Assembly (NCBI RefSeq): GCF_016925615.1
Contig: NZ_CP070499.1
Coordinates: forward strand, 2,232,001-2,296,000
Origin: Natronosporangium hydrolyticum
Lineage (GTDB): Bacteria > Actinomycetota > Actinomycetes > Mycobacteriales > Micromonosporaceae
Length of the DNA stretch: 64,000 bases
Direction: 5' to 3'
Under the pieces are notes generated by a model. The model made no database searches. It was not told where the DNA came from and saw only the letters and a program-made list of their open reading frames with translations. Both the position numbers and the translations under genes were made by a program. Shown here piece after piece: positions 16,251-26,003 of the stretch. Every line of letters starts with the position of its first letter. Within the stretch, counting starts at the first letter, position 1.

Positions 16251-17460
16251 AGGCCAGCTCGCCGTGCGGGTCCAGTACGTACTTCTTTGCCGCGCCCTGG
16301 TCGAAGTCCCGGTACCCGTCCGGGGCGTCGGTGAGCGGTAGCACCGTGGCGTTCACCGCGTCGGCGATGTGTGCCCGGTCGTGCAAGATGCTCATCATGA
16401 GTTCGCGGTTGTACCTCATCACCGGGCATTGACCGGTGGTGAAGCTGTGGCTCTTGGCCCAGCCGAGCCCGAGCCGGACCTTCAGTGTCCCTTCCTGGGC
16501 GTCCGGGTCCACGCCGCCCGGGTCGCCGGTGACGTAGAGCCCGGGGATGCCCAGCGACCCGCCGGCCGCAGTGACCGTCATGATGTCGTTGAGCACCGTG
16601 GCGGGCGCCTCACCGGCGCCGCGGCCGTGGCCGCTGGCCTCGAACCCGACCGCGTCGACGGCGCAGTCGACCTCGGGCGTGCCGAGGATCTGGTCGATCT
16701 GTTCGGAGAGCGTGGCGTCCTCGCTGATGTTGACGGTTTCGCAGCCGAAGCTGCGGGCCTGGGCGAGCCGCTCTTCGTTGCGGTCGCCGACGATGACCAC
16801 CGCGGCGCCGAGGATCTGCGCCGAGTGCGCAGCTGCGAGCCCTACCGGCCCGGCGCCGGCGACATACACTGTGGAGCCGGTGGTCGTGCCGGCGCTGTAG
16901 GCGCCGTGGTAGCCGGTCGGGAAGATGTCCGAGAGCATCGTCAGATCCCGGATCTTGGCCATGGCCTGGTCCTTGTCCGGGAACTTCAACAGGTTGAAGT
17001 CCGCGAAGGGCACCATCACATAGTCCGCCTGGCCGCCGAGCCAGCCGCCCATGTCCACATAGCCGTAGGCCGATCCGGCCCGGTCCGGGTTGACGTTCAG
17101 ACAGATTCCAGTCTTCCGCTCCTTGCAGTTGCGGCACCGACCACAGGCGATGTTGAAGGGCACTGAACACAGGTCGCCGACCTCCAGGAACTGGACGTCG
17201 CTGCCCTTTTCGACGATCTCGCCGGTAATCTCGTGGCCGAGGGTCTGGCCCACCGGTGCGGTGGTCCGCCCCCGGACCATGTGCTGGTCCGATCCGCAGA
17301 TATTGGTCGAGACCACCTTGAGGATGACCCCGTGATCAGCCTTGCGGGTCAGCCCCTTGGCCTGGGAGACCGCGCTCGGTACCTCCAGCTTCGGGTAGTC
17401 GATCGTGTCGACCGCTACCTGTCCGGGGCCTTTGTAGACGACAATCCGGTTTCCCGCCAT
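16243..17460 (-). CDS. fdhA: Glutathione-independent formaldehyde dehydrogenase
   Basis: A 405-residue zinc-dependent medium-chain dehydrogenase of the Pseudomonas putida FdhA/formaldehyde dismutase group, oxidising formaldehyde to formate with tightly bound NAD+. Catalytic zinc is held by Cys in STNICGSDQH and the His/Glu of GHEITGE. Structural zinc is held by the four Cys of CGRCRNCKERKTGIC. The nucleotide fold has VAGAGPVGLAAA. The long insertions (GYVDMGGWLGGQADYVMVP) typical of this group are present. No methanol or methylamine pathway genes lie nearby, so it is probably a detoxification enzyme. A 35-codon ORF ends 6 bp upstream of its start. Confidence 0.93.
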   Translation of the reverse strand: MAGNRIVVYKGPGQVAVDTIDYPKLEVPSAVSQAKGLTRKADHGVILKVVSTNICGSDQHMVRGRTTAPVGQTLGHEITGEIVEKGSDVQFLEVGDLCSVPFNIACGRCRNCKERKTGICLNVNPDRAGSAYGYVDMGGWLGGQADYVMVPFADFNLLKFPDKDQAMAKIRDLTMLSDIFPTGYHGAYSAGTTTGSTVYVAGAGPVGLAAAHSAQILGAAVVIVGDRNEERLAQARSFGCETVNISEDATLSEQIDQILGTPEVDCAVDAVGFEASGHGRGAGEAPATVLNDIMTVTAAGGSLGIPGLYVTGDPGGVDPDAQEGTLKVRLGLGWAKSHSFTTGQCPVMRYNRELMMSILHDRAHIADAVNATVLPLTDAPDGYRDFDQGAAKKYVLDPHGELASV

Positions 17461-17466
17461 GACGGT

Positions 17467-17574
17467 TCACCTCTCTCGGGTGCGGTGCGGGGGAGCCCTC
17501 CCGGTCGGATCGCAGGCGGTGACGCCGTCGCCGGCCGAGTGCGCTCGCTCGACTCTCTCCATCTGTTTACTCAT
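17467..17574 (-). CDS. 35-residue upstream ORF of fdhA (possibly leaderless)
   Basis: An ATG at 17574 opens a 35-codon frame (MSKQMERVERAHSAGDGVTA, one Cys, basic RTRER end) that stops 6 bp before fdhA. TATAGA at 17581-17586 (reverse strand) ends 6 nt before the ATG, so a transcript starting at the A would be leaderless. The only AT-rich stretch in the neighbourhood is this promoter. It may be a leader peptide or just a transcribed spacer. No family is recognised. Confidence 0.4.
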   Translation of the reverse strand: MSKQMERVERAHSAGDGVTACDPTGRAPPHRTRER

Positions 17575-17799
17575 TGCAATTCTATAATTACTTTCGGTGT
17601 ACGGCGCGGGGAGTGATGATCCGCAAATAGTCCGAAACGGGGCAGTGGTCACCAAGTCGGCTAAAGCTCCGGGGCCGGCCGGTCATCTCCTGCCCCTGCG
17701 CCAGACTCTGCCCGTAAACAACTCCCGAAAAACGCTCCGGGCGACGCCGGCCGGTGTGGCTGACGTGGCGGCTGTGCTCACCATGTTTGGAAACGCAAG

Positions 17800-17845
17800 C
17801 GCAGTCGCCGGACACCGCGGGTGGGTGCGGTGCCCGGCGACTGCG
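17800..17845 (-). terminator. Terminator of the DUF4212-SSS operon
   Basis: A 19-bp stem with one mismatch (17800-17818 with 17827-17845, core CGCAGTCGCCGG) and an 8-nt loop lies 43 bp beyond the symporter stop. The rest of the 313-bp gap from 17575 to 17887 shows no gene. Confidence 0.8.
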
Positions 17846-17887
17846 GGTCGGTGTGAAACGTTGGCGTAGCGCCGTAATGATCGGCGA

Positions 17888-19566
17888 TCAGCCCTGGCGG
17901 GCCTCCTCCCCGGCCGGGCGGCGGCGGGCCGCTGGGTAGCGCAGCTCCTCCACCAGCTCCGACAGGTGCGCCGGTGGTGGTGCCGTCAGCTTCGACACGA
18001 CGATCGTGACCACGAAGTTGACCACCGCCCCGATCGTGCCGATCGCCTCCGGGCTGATGTCGAAGATGTGCGGATTCGCCGAGGTGCCGAAGACATCCAA
18101 TGTGTAGACCATGTAGCTGATCGTGAACAGCAGTCCGGCGACCATGCCGGCGGCGGCCCCGGTGGCGTTACATCGCTTCCAGAAGATGCCGAGCACGATG
18201 ATCGGGAAGAAGCTCGCCGCCGCTAGCCCGAACGCGAAGGCGACCACCTGCGCCACGAACGCCGGCGGGTTGATCCCGCCGATCACCGCGATCACCACCG
18301 CGAACGCCATCGCGATCCGCCCGGCGAGCAGCCGCTGCCGGTCGGTGGCGGCCTTCTTGACCCGCCGGAAGTAGAGGTCGTGGGAGACCGACGAGGAGAT
18401 CACCAGCAGCAACCCGGCCGCGGTGGACATCGCCGCCGCCATGCCGCCGGCCGCCACCAATCCGACGATCGGCGCGGGTAGCCCGGCGATCTCCGGGCTG
18501 GCGAGCACCAAGATGTCGTTGTTGACGGTCAGGTCGGCCCCGGCGCCGGGGTCGTTGCTCACCGACTGCACCGTGTCGACGCCGTCGGCTACGCTGACCA
18601 GCCCGGTGGCTGCCCAGTTCTCGATCCAGGCGGGCAGGTCTTCGACCCCGACGCCCTGCACGTCACGCAGCAGGTTCAGCTTGGTGAAGGCGCCGACCGC
18701 GGGAGCCGTGGTGTAGAGCAGGGCGATGAAGAACAGCGCCCAGAAGGCCGAGTAGCGGGCCCCGCGTACTGTCTTGGTGGTGTAGAACCTGATGATGACG
18801 TGGGGCAACCCCGCGGTGCCTATCATCAGGGACATAGTGACCAGGAAGACGTCGATCTGAGGTCGGGCCGCGAAGGCTTCGGTATATTGATTCAGCCCCA
18901 ACTCGACGCTGATCGCGTTGAGTTCGTTGAGTATCTGCCCGAAGGTCACCTGCGGGATCGGCAGGTTGGTCATCTGCTGCGCCACCGCGATCGCCGGGAT
19001 CAGATAGGCGACGATCAGCACCGAATACTGCGCGACCTGGGTCCAGGTGATCCCCTTCATGCCACCGAGCACCGCGTAGATGAAGATGATCGCCGCGGCG
19101 ACCATCACCCCACCGGCGATCTCCAGGTTGAGGAAGCGGCTGAAGACGATGCCGCCACCACGCATCTGACCGACCACATAGGTAAACGAGATCAGGATCG
19201 CGGCGACCGCGGCGATCGTCCGGACCAGTTCCGAGTACCGGTCACCGACGAACTCGGGCACCGTGAACTTGCCCCACTTACGCAGGTAAGGCGCGATCAG
19301 CAGGGCCAACAGTACGTAGCCGCCGGTCCAGCCCATCAGGTAGATGGAACCGTCCGAGCCGAGGAAGGCGATCAGCCCAGCCATCGAGATGAACGAGGCG
19401 GCCGACATCCAGTCGGCGGCGACCGCGGCGCCGTTGGCCACCGTAGGTACGCCCCGGCCGGCGACGTAGAAGCCCGCGGTCTCCTTCACCCGGCTGCGCC
19501 AGGCGATATAGATATAGACGCCGAACGAAAGTCCGATAAAGACGAACGTCCAGAGCTGGATGTCGC

Positions 19567-19570
<4 letters not shown>
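17888..19570 (-). CDS. Sodium:solute symporter, large subunit (VC_2705-type, acetate/short-chain acid)
   Basis: A 560-residue protein of about 13 helices in the SSS family. FYVAGRGVPTVANGAAVAADWMSAASFISMAGL is the substrate/sodium-site helix pair of the acetate-permease (ActP/VC_2705) branch, and YRYPSARR-like charged residues close the C terminus. It couples Na+ entry to uptake of a small carboxylate such as acetate, lactate or pyruvate; the exact substrate is not decidable. Its ATG overlaps the stop of the DUF4212 small-subunit gene by 4 bp, so the two form a coupled two-gene operon. Confidence 0.9.
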
Positions 19571-19905
<335 letters not shown>

Positions 19906-20168
19906 CGCCGCGCTCCTCCTCCCGGGTTGTTACGTAGGTCACCCGTAGCCGCGTGATGTGCGAAGGGAACGCGACCCGGCGCCGGCGCGCAAGAGTGGAT
20001 CGAGCCGGCGGCGGGTTCCGGGTCGCGAACGGTCCGGCCGGCGCGACCAGCGGTGATCACTGCCGGCCGGGAACCGTTCGGGCCCCGGGAGCCGCCGCCC
20101 ACGGGCCCGTACCGACCGTTTGTGGATCACCAGTAGGTTGCCGGCAGGTTTCGATCTAGCATCCGGGC

Positions 20169-20585
20169 ATGTCTGCTGTCACTGGCACCGAGGCCGCGCC
20201 GACCCGTCGGGGGATCCTGCACGCCGGCAGCCTCGGCATGCTGGTCGGTGGGCTGATCACCGTGATCGGGTCGCTGCTGCCCTGGGTGATGACCCCGTTC
20301 GGCTCGCTCTCCGGCACCGATGGCCCCGGGCTGTGGACGCTGAGCGCCGGATTCATCGCCATCGCGGGTGCGCTGCTCCCGTGGCGACGGGTGGTGATCG
20401 GGCACTGTTTCGTCGCCGGCGGCGGCGTCGCCCTGATCGTGGTGTGGCAGGTGGGACGGTTGCTGCAGCTGAGCGCCGCCACCGACAGCTGGGGGCAACT
20501 GCTGCCCGGCATGGGGCTGGTGATGGCCGCGGGCGGCGCGGTGATCCTGCTCCGCACCGGCACCCGGGTGCTCACCAAGACCTAG
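20169..20585 (+). CDS. Four-helix membrane protein of unknown function
   Basis: A 138-residue protein with four hydrophobic segments (about residues 20-40, 55-72, 77-95 and 112-130) and no recognisable motif. TAGCAT at 20157-20162 lies exactly 6 nt before the ATG, and there is no Shine-Dalgarno sequence, so it is probably translated from a leaderless message. It sits between two symporter operons, but nothing shows that it works with them. Confidence 0.65.
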   Translation: MSAVTGTEAAPTRRGILHAGSLGMLVGGLITVIGSLLPWVMTPFGSLSGTDGPGLWTLSAGFIAIAGALLPWRRVVIGHCFVAGGGVALIVVWQVGRLLQLSAATDSWGQLLPGMGLVMAAGGAVILLRTGTRVLTKT

Positions 20586-20629
20586 CGCGCTGCCCGGACC
20601 CAGCGCGCTGCCCGGACCTAACGCGCTGG
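20584..20629 (+). repeat. 18-bp tandem repeat (2.5 copies) starting in a stop codon
   Basis: AGCGCGCTGCCCGGACCC (20584-20601) is repeated at 20602-20619, with a partial third copy. The first unit begins inside the TAG stop of the membrane protein gene. Confidence 0.9.
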
Positions 20630-20690
20630 CCTGGCCTTTCGTCCACCGCTGGACTTCCGCCGGGGGCCGGCCTTCCGTAGGGTGCTGCGC

Positions 20691-21014
20691 ATGGCACGCG
20701 AGGTCGACGAGCACGACACGCCCGCAGAGGTGGACGCTGCCTTCCGGACCCAGCGGCGGGTCTCCGCCGCGTACTTCACACTCTTCCTGGTCGCGGTGAC
20801 CGGGGTGCCGGCGCTGACGCTCGCCCTGGACTGGTGGTCGGCCGGCCGGCTGATCGGCGGCATGAGCCCCGGCTTCGTGATGGCCGCGTTCGGGCTCTAC
20901 CTGTTCTTCTTCCTGATCGGGCTCGCCGCCGCCACCCTCGCCACCGCCGTCGAGGCCCGGATGCTCGGCGGGCCGGCTGAGGAGCCTGGGCCGCCCGGGG
21001 ACGGTCCTCCGTGA
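20691..21014 (+). CDS. Small membrane subunit of sodium:solute symporter (DUF485-like)
   Basis: A 107-residue protein with two helices (about residues 30-50 and 62-88) preceded by a charged amphipathic stretch (EVDAAFRTQRRVSAAYFTLFL), the layout of DUF485-type partners of acetate permeases. I prefer the ATG at 20691 (AGGGTG upstream) over the in-frame GTG at 20682. Its stop overlaps the GTG start of the following symporter in a GTGA junction. Confidence 0.75.
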   Translation: MAREVDEHDTPAEVDAAFRTQRRVSAAYFTLFLVAVTGVPALTLALDWWSAGRLIGGMSPGFVMAAFGLYLFFFLIGLAAATLATAVEARMLGGPAEEPGPPGDGPP

Positions 21015-22723
21015 CCAGTCTCAGCGTCGCGGTCCTGGTCGTGGTGCTGGGGCTGGCCGGGGGAGTGGCGGTGGCGATCCGCCCCCGCCGGGTGTCGACC
21101 GTGGACTACTACCTGGCCGGCCGGCGGGTGGGGGTGGCGACCAACGCGTCGGCGATCTGCGGTGACTACTTCTCCGCCGCCTCTTTTCTGGGCGTCGCCG
21201 CCGCCGTCTACGTGTCCGGTCTGGACGGAGTCTGGTACGCGGTCGGGTTCGCGGCCGGGTTCGTGCCGGTACTGCTCTTCGTCGCCGCACCGCTGCGGCG
21301 GTTCGGCGAATTCTCCATCCCCGACTTCCTGGGCCGGCGGCTCGCCTCGGAACGGGTCCGGCTGGTGGCGGTCGGCGTCGTCCAGCTGATCATCCTGTCG
21401 TACCTGGTGCCGCAAGCGGTCGGCAGCGGGATCACCTGGCAGCTGCTGGTCGGGCAGGGCATCGCCGGTCTCTCCCCGTACGCCACCGGGGTGCTGATCT
21501 CCACCGCGGCGATCGCCGGCCTGGTCGCCATGGGCGGCATGCGCGGCACCACCTGGACCCAGGCGGTGCAGTTCCTGCTGCTGCTCGCGGCGGTGTGCTG
21601 GCTGGCGGCGGCGGTGCTCGGCTCCGGGTTCAGCTACGGCGGCGCGGTGGCGGACCTGTCGGCCGAGCCGCTGGCCAATCCGGTCGCCGAGGAGGCCGAC
21701 CAGTGGCGGCTCGCCCCGGAGGCGAACCAGCTCGACGAGGCGGAGACCGCCCACTTCGGCGAGCCCGGGGCGCGCTACGGCCGGCTCGGCCAGTTCGCGC
21801 TGATCATCACCCTGGTGATGGGCACCGCCGGCCTGCCGCACGTGATGAACCGGTACTTCACCAGCCCCACCGGGACCGCCGCCCGGATGACCACGGTGTG
21901 GGTGCTCGGGCTGGCCGGCCTCTTCTACGCCCTCGCGGTGATGCTCGGCACCGCCGCCCGGTCGATGATCCCGGGGGCGATCGACGATCACCCGTGGCTG
22001 GCGGAGCTGACCGTCGACGGGGTGCTGCGGGTCCCCGAGCATGCCCTGCCGGTGCTGGGTCGGCTCTACGGCGGCACCGCCGGGCTGGGGGTGGTCGCCG
22101 CCGGGGCACTGGTCGCGGTGATGTCGACCATCGCCGGGCTGTTGCTCGCCGCCGCCGCGTCCTGGGGTCACGACGTCTACGAGCGGCACCTCAACCCGCG
22201 CGCCTCGCAGCGGCAGGCGGTGTGGGCCGGGCGCGGCACCGTGATCGTGGTGGCGTGCGCGACCGCCGGCCTGGCGCTGGCGCTGCGCCCGGAGTCGTTG
22301 AGCGCGCTGCTGCCCTCGATCGTGGCGACCATGGTGACCTGGGCGTTCGCCCTAGCAGGCTCGGCGCTGACGCCGGTGTTCATCCTGACCATCTGGTGGC
22401 GCGGCACCACCGCCGCCGGCGCCGTCGCCGGCATGCTCACCGGCGGCACCGCCGCGGTCAGCATGTTCGTCGCCGGCACGCTCACCGGCGACCGGGGGTT
22501 GGGCGAGATGCTGATGACCCCGACGCTGGTCGCCGCGCCGGTGGCCGCCCTGGTCACGATCATCGTCTCGCGCCGCGGTCAGCCGCCGGCCGACACCGAG
22601 GCGATGTGGCTGACCATGCACGGCACCGCCGCCGACCGGCAGGCCGAACGGCTGGCCCGGTTGACGGTGCAGCGGCCGGCCCGCCGACCGCGGCGGCGAG
22701 GAACCACCGATGCCCAGCGGTAG
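21011..22723 (+). CDS. Sodium:solute symporter, large subunit (second system)
   Basis: A 570-residue SSS-family transporter of about 13 helices. YYLAGRRVGVATNASAICGDYFSAASFLGVAA corresponds to the sodium/substrate helices, and GTAGLPHVMNRYFTSPTG is the conserved central loop also found in the divergent symporter at 17888 (GTAGLPHVIIRFYTTKT). The two are thus clear relatives, but they carry different small subunits. It is coupled to the small subunit upstream and overlaps the downstream sensor kinase by 14 bp, so transporter and regulator are one operon. The substrate is probably a monocarboxylate. Confidence 0.9.
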   Translation: MTSLSVAVLVVVLGLAGGVAVAIRPRRVSTVDYYLAGRRVGVATNASAICGDYFSAASFLGVAAAVYVSGLDGVWYAVGFAAGFVPVLLFVAAPLRRFGEFSIPDFLGRRLASERVRLVAVGVVQLIILSYLVPQAVGSGITWQLLVGQGIAGLSPYATGVLISTAAIAGLVAMGGMRGTTWTQAVQFLLLLAAVCWLAAAVLGSGFSYGGAVADLSAEPLANPVAEEADQWRLAPEANQLDEAETAHFGEPGARYGRLGQFALIITLVMGTAGLPHVMNRYFTSPTGTAARMTTVWVLGLAGLFYALAVMLGTAARSMIPGAIDDHPWLAELTVDGVLRVPEHALPVLGRLYGGTAGLGVVAAGALVAVMSTIAGLLLAAAASWGHDVYERHLNPRASQRQAVWAGRGTVIVVACATAGLALALRPESLSALLPSIVATMVTWAFALAGSALTPVFILTIWWRGTTAAGAVAGMLTGGTAAVSMFVAGTLTGDRGLGEMLMTPTLVAAPVAALVTIIVSRRGQPPADTEAMWLTMHGTAADRQAERLARLTVQRPARRPRRRGTTDAQR

Positions 22724-24074
22724 CCGGGTGCTCGCCGGGGTGCTGATCCTCGCCTGGGCGGTGGTCTACCTGGTCACCCAGGTGCTGGTGACGCCTTCGC
22801 TGGGGGTCGGCACCACGCTGCTCGCCGGGGTGCTGCTGACCACCGTGCTGACGCTCGGCTATCCGTCGGCGCTACGCGGCCCGCGGGCTGCCCGGACGCT
22901 GAGCCGGCAGCCGGGCGCTGACGGCTCCGGCTCTGGCTCCGGACGCACCATCGCCGCCGCCGGCCGGTCGATGCCGCTGCGCTCCGGGCTCACCCCGGAC
23001 GCCGCCCGCCGCACCGCGCAGCTGCTGCGGCCATTACTGGGCGGCGACGCGGTGGCGATCACCGACCGGGAACGGGTGCTGGCCTTCGTCGGCCCCGGCG
23101 CCGATCACCATCACGACGCCGACGAGCCACGCTCCGGGCCCGGAGCCCGCGCGATCGCCCGGGCCCGGACGGTGGTGGTGCGGGGACGCGGCTCGCTCGG
23201 CTGCCCCGAGCCGCAGTGTCCGCTGCACTCGGCGGTGGTAGCGCCGCTGGCGATCGGCGCCCGGGTAGTCGGCACCCTGCAGGTCTACCGCGTCCACGAG
23301 GACCCACCCCCGCGGGACCTGGTCGGCGGGCTCGCCGGCATCCTCTCGCTACACCTGGAGCTGGCCGAGGCAGACCGGGAACGCAACCTCGCCGCCGACG
23401 CCAAACTGGACGCGTTGCGGGCCCAGATCAACCCGCACTTCCTGTTCAACGTTCTCAACACCATCGCCTCCAAGGCCCGCACCGATCCGGAACAGGCGCG
23501 GCAACTGCTGCTGCGGCTGTCGGACTTCTTCCGGTACGCGGTCCGGCAGGACGGCCACTTCGCCGAGTTCGCCCAGGAGTACTTCTTCGTCCGTACCTAT
23601 CTGTCGTTGGAGCAGGCCCGCTACGGCGACCGGTTGCGGGTCCGCTACGACATCGACCCGCAGGTGCTCACCGCCCACGTACCGGTGCTGACCATCCAGC
23701 CGCTGGTGGAGAACGCGGTGAAACACGGGCTCGCCGACAAGGTGGCCGGCGGCACGGTCCGGCTAAAGGCACGGGTCGATCCGCTGACCCGGACCACCTC
23801 GATCGAGGTCGCCGACGACGGTGTCGGCATCCCCGCCGACATCCTCGCCCGGATCACCAGCGGCGAGTTCGGCGAGTCGCGGGCCGGCCCTCGCCCACCC
23901 GGTGGCCTCGAAGCTGGTGTCGACGGTGCCGCCGGAGCTGCCGCCGAGGGCGGCGTGGGGTTGCGCAACATTTCGCAGCGGCTGGAGACCCTCTTCAAGG
24001 AGCGGTACGCCCTTCAGGTCAACTCTACGGTCGGAAAGGGGACCGTGGTGGAGCTGCGGATCCCGCTACGCTGA
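22710..24074 (+). CDS. LytS/BtsS-type sensor histidine kinase with GAF domain
   Basis: A 454-residue kinase: two N-terminal helices (about residues 5-50), a GAF-like domain (about 95-215, with GCPEPQCPLHSAVVAPL, whose Cys/His could bind a metal or cofactor), then a His_kinase domain with DALRAQINPHFLFNVLNTI (phospho-accepting His243) and a GHKL ATPase. The ATPase lid contains a Gly/Ala-rich insertion (about residues 395-415). Kinases of this family govern monocarboxylate transporters such as BtsT. Its position directly after the SSS gene makes it the likely sensor for that transporter's substrate. Confidence 0.9.
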   Translation: MPSGSRVLAGVLILAWAVVYLVTQVLVTPSLGVGTTLLAGVLLTTVLTLGYPSALRGPRAARTLSRQPGADGSGSGSGRTIAAAGRSMPLRSGLTPDAARRTAQLLRPLLGGDAVAITDRERVLAFVGPGADHHHDADEPRSGPGARAIARARTVVVRGRGSLGCPEPQCPLHSAVVAPLAIGARVVGTLQVYRVHEDPPPRDLVGGLAGILSLHLELAEADRERNLAADAKLDALRAQINPHFLFNVLNTIASKARTDPEQARQLLLRLSDFFRYAVRQDGHFAEFAQEYFFVRTYLSLEQARYGDRLRVRYDIDPQVLTAHVPVLTIQPLVENAVKHGLADKVAGGTVRLKARVDPLTRTTSIEVADDGVGIPADILARITSGEFGESRAGPRPPGGLEAGVDGAAGAAAEGGVGLRNISQRLETLFKERYALQVNSTVGKGTVVELRIPLR

Positions 24075-24078
24075 CCCC

Positions 24079-24867
24079 ATGCGCGCCCGCGCCCTGATCG
24101 TCGACGACGAAGCCCCGGCCCGCGCCGAGCTGCGTTACCTGCTGGAAGAGTTCACCCACGTGCAGGTGGTCGGCGAGGCGACAAATGGTGAGGAGGCGTT
24201 GGAGCTGATCCGCTCCCTCGCCTACGACCTGGTGCTGCTCGACATCCGGATGCCGGGTGGCAGCGGGCTGGAGGTTGCGTCGGCGCTGCGGCGGCTGCCG
24301 AACCCGCCCCGGGTCATCTTCACCACCGCGTACCCGGACCACGCGGTCGCCGCCTTCGACCTGGAGGCGGCCGACTACCTGGTCAAACCGTTCGACGCCG
24401 ACCGGCTCGGCCGAGCCCTGGACCGGGCGCTGACCGCCTCGGCGGAGGAGCCCAAGCCGGCCCCGCGCGGCTCGCCACCGGCCGGAGCCCTCGCCGAACC
24501 TCCCACCCAGGACCCGACGCCGCCGCGGGTCGAACCGCTGAGCCGGATCCCGGTGCAGCGCGACGGCCGGACGGTGCTGGTCGACCCGGCGGCGATCGTC
24601 TACGCCAGCGCGGTGCGCGGGTACGCGTACCTGAAGCTCGCCGAGGAACGGGTGCTGGTGACCTTCTCCCTCAACGAGCTGGAGCGCCGGCTGCGCGGCC
24701 ACTTTTTCCGGACCCACCGCTCCTACCTGGTCAACCTCGACCATGTCCGGGAGCTGGTGCCCGACTTCAAGGGTTCGCTGGCGCTGGTCATGAACGACCG
24801 GCAGCGCAGCCGGGTGTCGGTCTCCCGGCGGCAGGCCCGGCAGTTGCGCCGCCGGCTCGGTGTCTGA
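24079..24867 (+). CDS. LytTR-family response regulator
   Basis: A 262-residue regulator: receiver domain (residues 1-120, acidic D9/D10, phospho-acceptor Asp55 in LLDIRMPGGSG, Lys in YLVKPFD), a Pro/Ala-rich linker of about 45 residues, and a C-terminal LytTR DNA-binding domain (FFRTHRSYLVNLDHV is the family signature). It begins 4 bp after the kinase stop. The pair probably controls the SSS operon it belongs to, in the manner of BtsSR. Confidence 0.92.
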   Translation: MRARALIVDDEAPARAELRYLLEEFTHVQVVGEATNGEEALELIRSLAYDLVLLDIRMPGGSGLEVASALRRLPNPPRVIFTTAYPDHAVAAFDLEAADYLVKPFDADRLGRALDRALTASAEEPKPAPRGSPPAGALAEPPTQDPTPPRVEPLSRIPVQRDGRTVLVDPAAIVYASAVRGYAYLKLAEERVLVTFSLNELERRLRGHFFRTHRSYLVNLDHVRELVPDFKGSLALVMNDRQRSRVSVSRRQARQLRRRLGV

Positions 24868-24889
24868 CCGGGAGACTGTGCCACCCTGC

Positions 24890-25201
24890 TTACTCGGTCC
24901 GCGGTAGCCGCAGGAACACCATCCCGCGTAGGTCCAGCCAGGTGCCGCGGGGGGTGCGGACCAGGCGCAGCACCACCTCGTCGCAGCTGGGGCAGCGGGC
25001 CACCAGCCCCGGGGCCCGGTGGTAGAGGCGCAGTGACGCGACCGGCCCGACCAGGCCACAGGTGACACACTCGCCGGAGGCGCTGGTGACATCGACAGTG
25101 AAGATCTCACTCAGCGGCCCGGCGAGGGCGTTGCCATCCTGGTAATCCTGGTAGCGCTGGTAGTCCTGGTAGTCGGTGGTGCTCACAGGTTGCCGATCCA
25201 T
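24890..25201 (-). CDS. DUF6510 family protein (zinc-ribbon-like)
   Basis: A 103-residue protein with two CxxC-type pairs, ECVTCG and ARCPSCDEV, consistent with a small zinc ribbon, followed by TPRGTWLDLRGMVFLRLP. This matches the DUF6510 family, which is found next to molybdopterin oxidoreductase and flavin reductase genes, as here. The ATG at 25201 follows GGAGGTTGACGC. The N terminus contains a Tyr/Asp/Gln repeat (DYQDYQRYQDYQ). Its role is unknown; a Rieske/rubredoxin-like electron or assembly function is only a guess. Confidence 0.75.
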   Translation of the reverse strand: MDRQPVSTTDYQDYQRYQDYQDGNALAGPLSEIFTVDVTSASGECVTCGLVGPVASLRLYHRAPGLVARCPSCDEVVLRLVRTPRGTWLDLRGMVFLRLPRTE

Positions 25202-25205
25202 GGCG

Positions 25206-26003
25206 TCAACCTCCGGTGGGGCCGAAACGTTCCGTCCGGATCTGCTCCGGTGCATGGCCGAGCTGCACCAGCGCGTCGGCGGCGGCCTCGACGAACCCGG
25301 TCGGGCCGCACACGAAGCAGCGCGGCCCCGTCACCGGTGACCAGTCCGCGGCGGCCAGATCCGCCGGTGTGAGCCGGCCGACCGGTCGCTCGCTCCCGGC
25401 CGGCGCCGCCCGGGTGTAGACATACGACAGCGAGATCCCGCCCCATTCGGCGGCGAACCCGGCCAGCTCGCCCGTGTAGTAGGCGGCTGCGGGGGAGCGC
25501 GTCGAATACACCAGCCGGAAGCGGGCGGAGTTCCCGGCGGCGTGCCGGTGCCGGATCATCGACATCAACGGCACGATCCCGGAACCGCCGGCGACGAGCA
25601 GCACCGGTGCCACCTCCTGCGGCCGCCACACGAACCAACCCCCCACCGGGCCCCGGATCTCCAGCGGATCCCCCACCCGGAACTGGTCGGTCAGGTACGG
25701 CGAGACCTCCCCACCCGGTACCCGTTCGATGGTCAGCTCCACCTGGTCGGCGGTGGGCGCCCCGGCTACCGAGTAGCTCCGTTGGGCCTGGTAGCCGTCG
25801 GCGGCGGTCAACCGCAGGTCCACGTGCTGGCCCGCGACATGGCCGGGCCAGCCCGGCACTGCCAGCGTCAACGTCCGGGCGGTGGCGGTCTCGTCCCGGT
25901 ACGAGGCCAGCCGGGCCACCCGCCAGGGCAGCCGGCGACCGGTCGGCCGCCGGCCGGTCAGTCGCTGGCCGGTCAATCGCCCTGGTACCGCTGTTCGCGC
26001 CAT
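25206..26003 (-). CDS. FAD/NAD(P)H ferredoxin-reductase-like oxidoreductase
   Basis: A 265-residue protein of the ferredoxin-NADP reductase superfamily. RSYSVAGAPT (FAD-binding RxYS), GGEVSPYLTDQFRVGD, VLLVAGGSGIVPLMSMIRH (pyridine nucleotide fold) and CGPTGFVEAAADAL (NADP-contact) appear in order. No 2Fe-2S domain is present. The chosen ATG overlaps the sulfite-oxidase-like gene by 31 bp; a later start is possible. It lies between the molybdoenzyme and DUF6510 and probably moves electrons between NAD(P)H and the molybdoenzyme. Confidence 0.88.
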   Translation of the reverse strand: MARTAVPGRLTGQRLTGRRPTGRRLPWRVARLASYRDETATARTLTLAVPGWPGHVAGQHVDLRLTAADGYQAQRSYSVAGAPTADQVELTIERVPGGEVSPYLTDQFRVGDPLEIRGPVGGWFVWRPQEVAPVLLVAGGSGIVPLMSMIRHRHAAGNSARFRLVYSTRSPAAAYYTGELAGFAAEWGGISLSYVYTRAAPAGSERPVGRLTPADLAAADWSPVTGPRCFVCGPTGFVEAAADALVQLGHAPEQIRTERFGPTGG

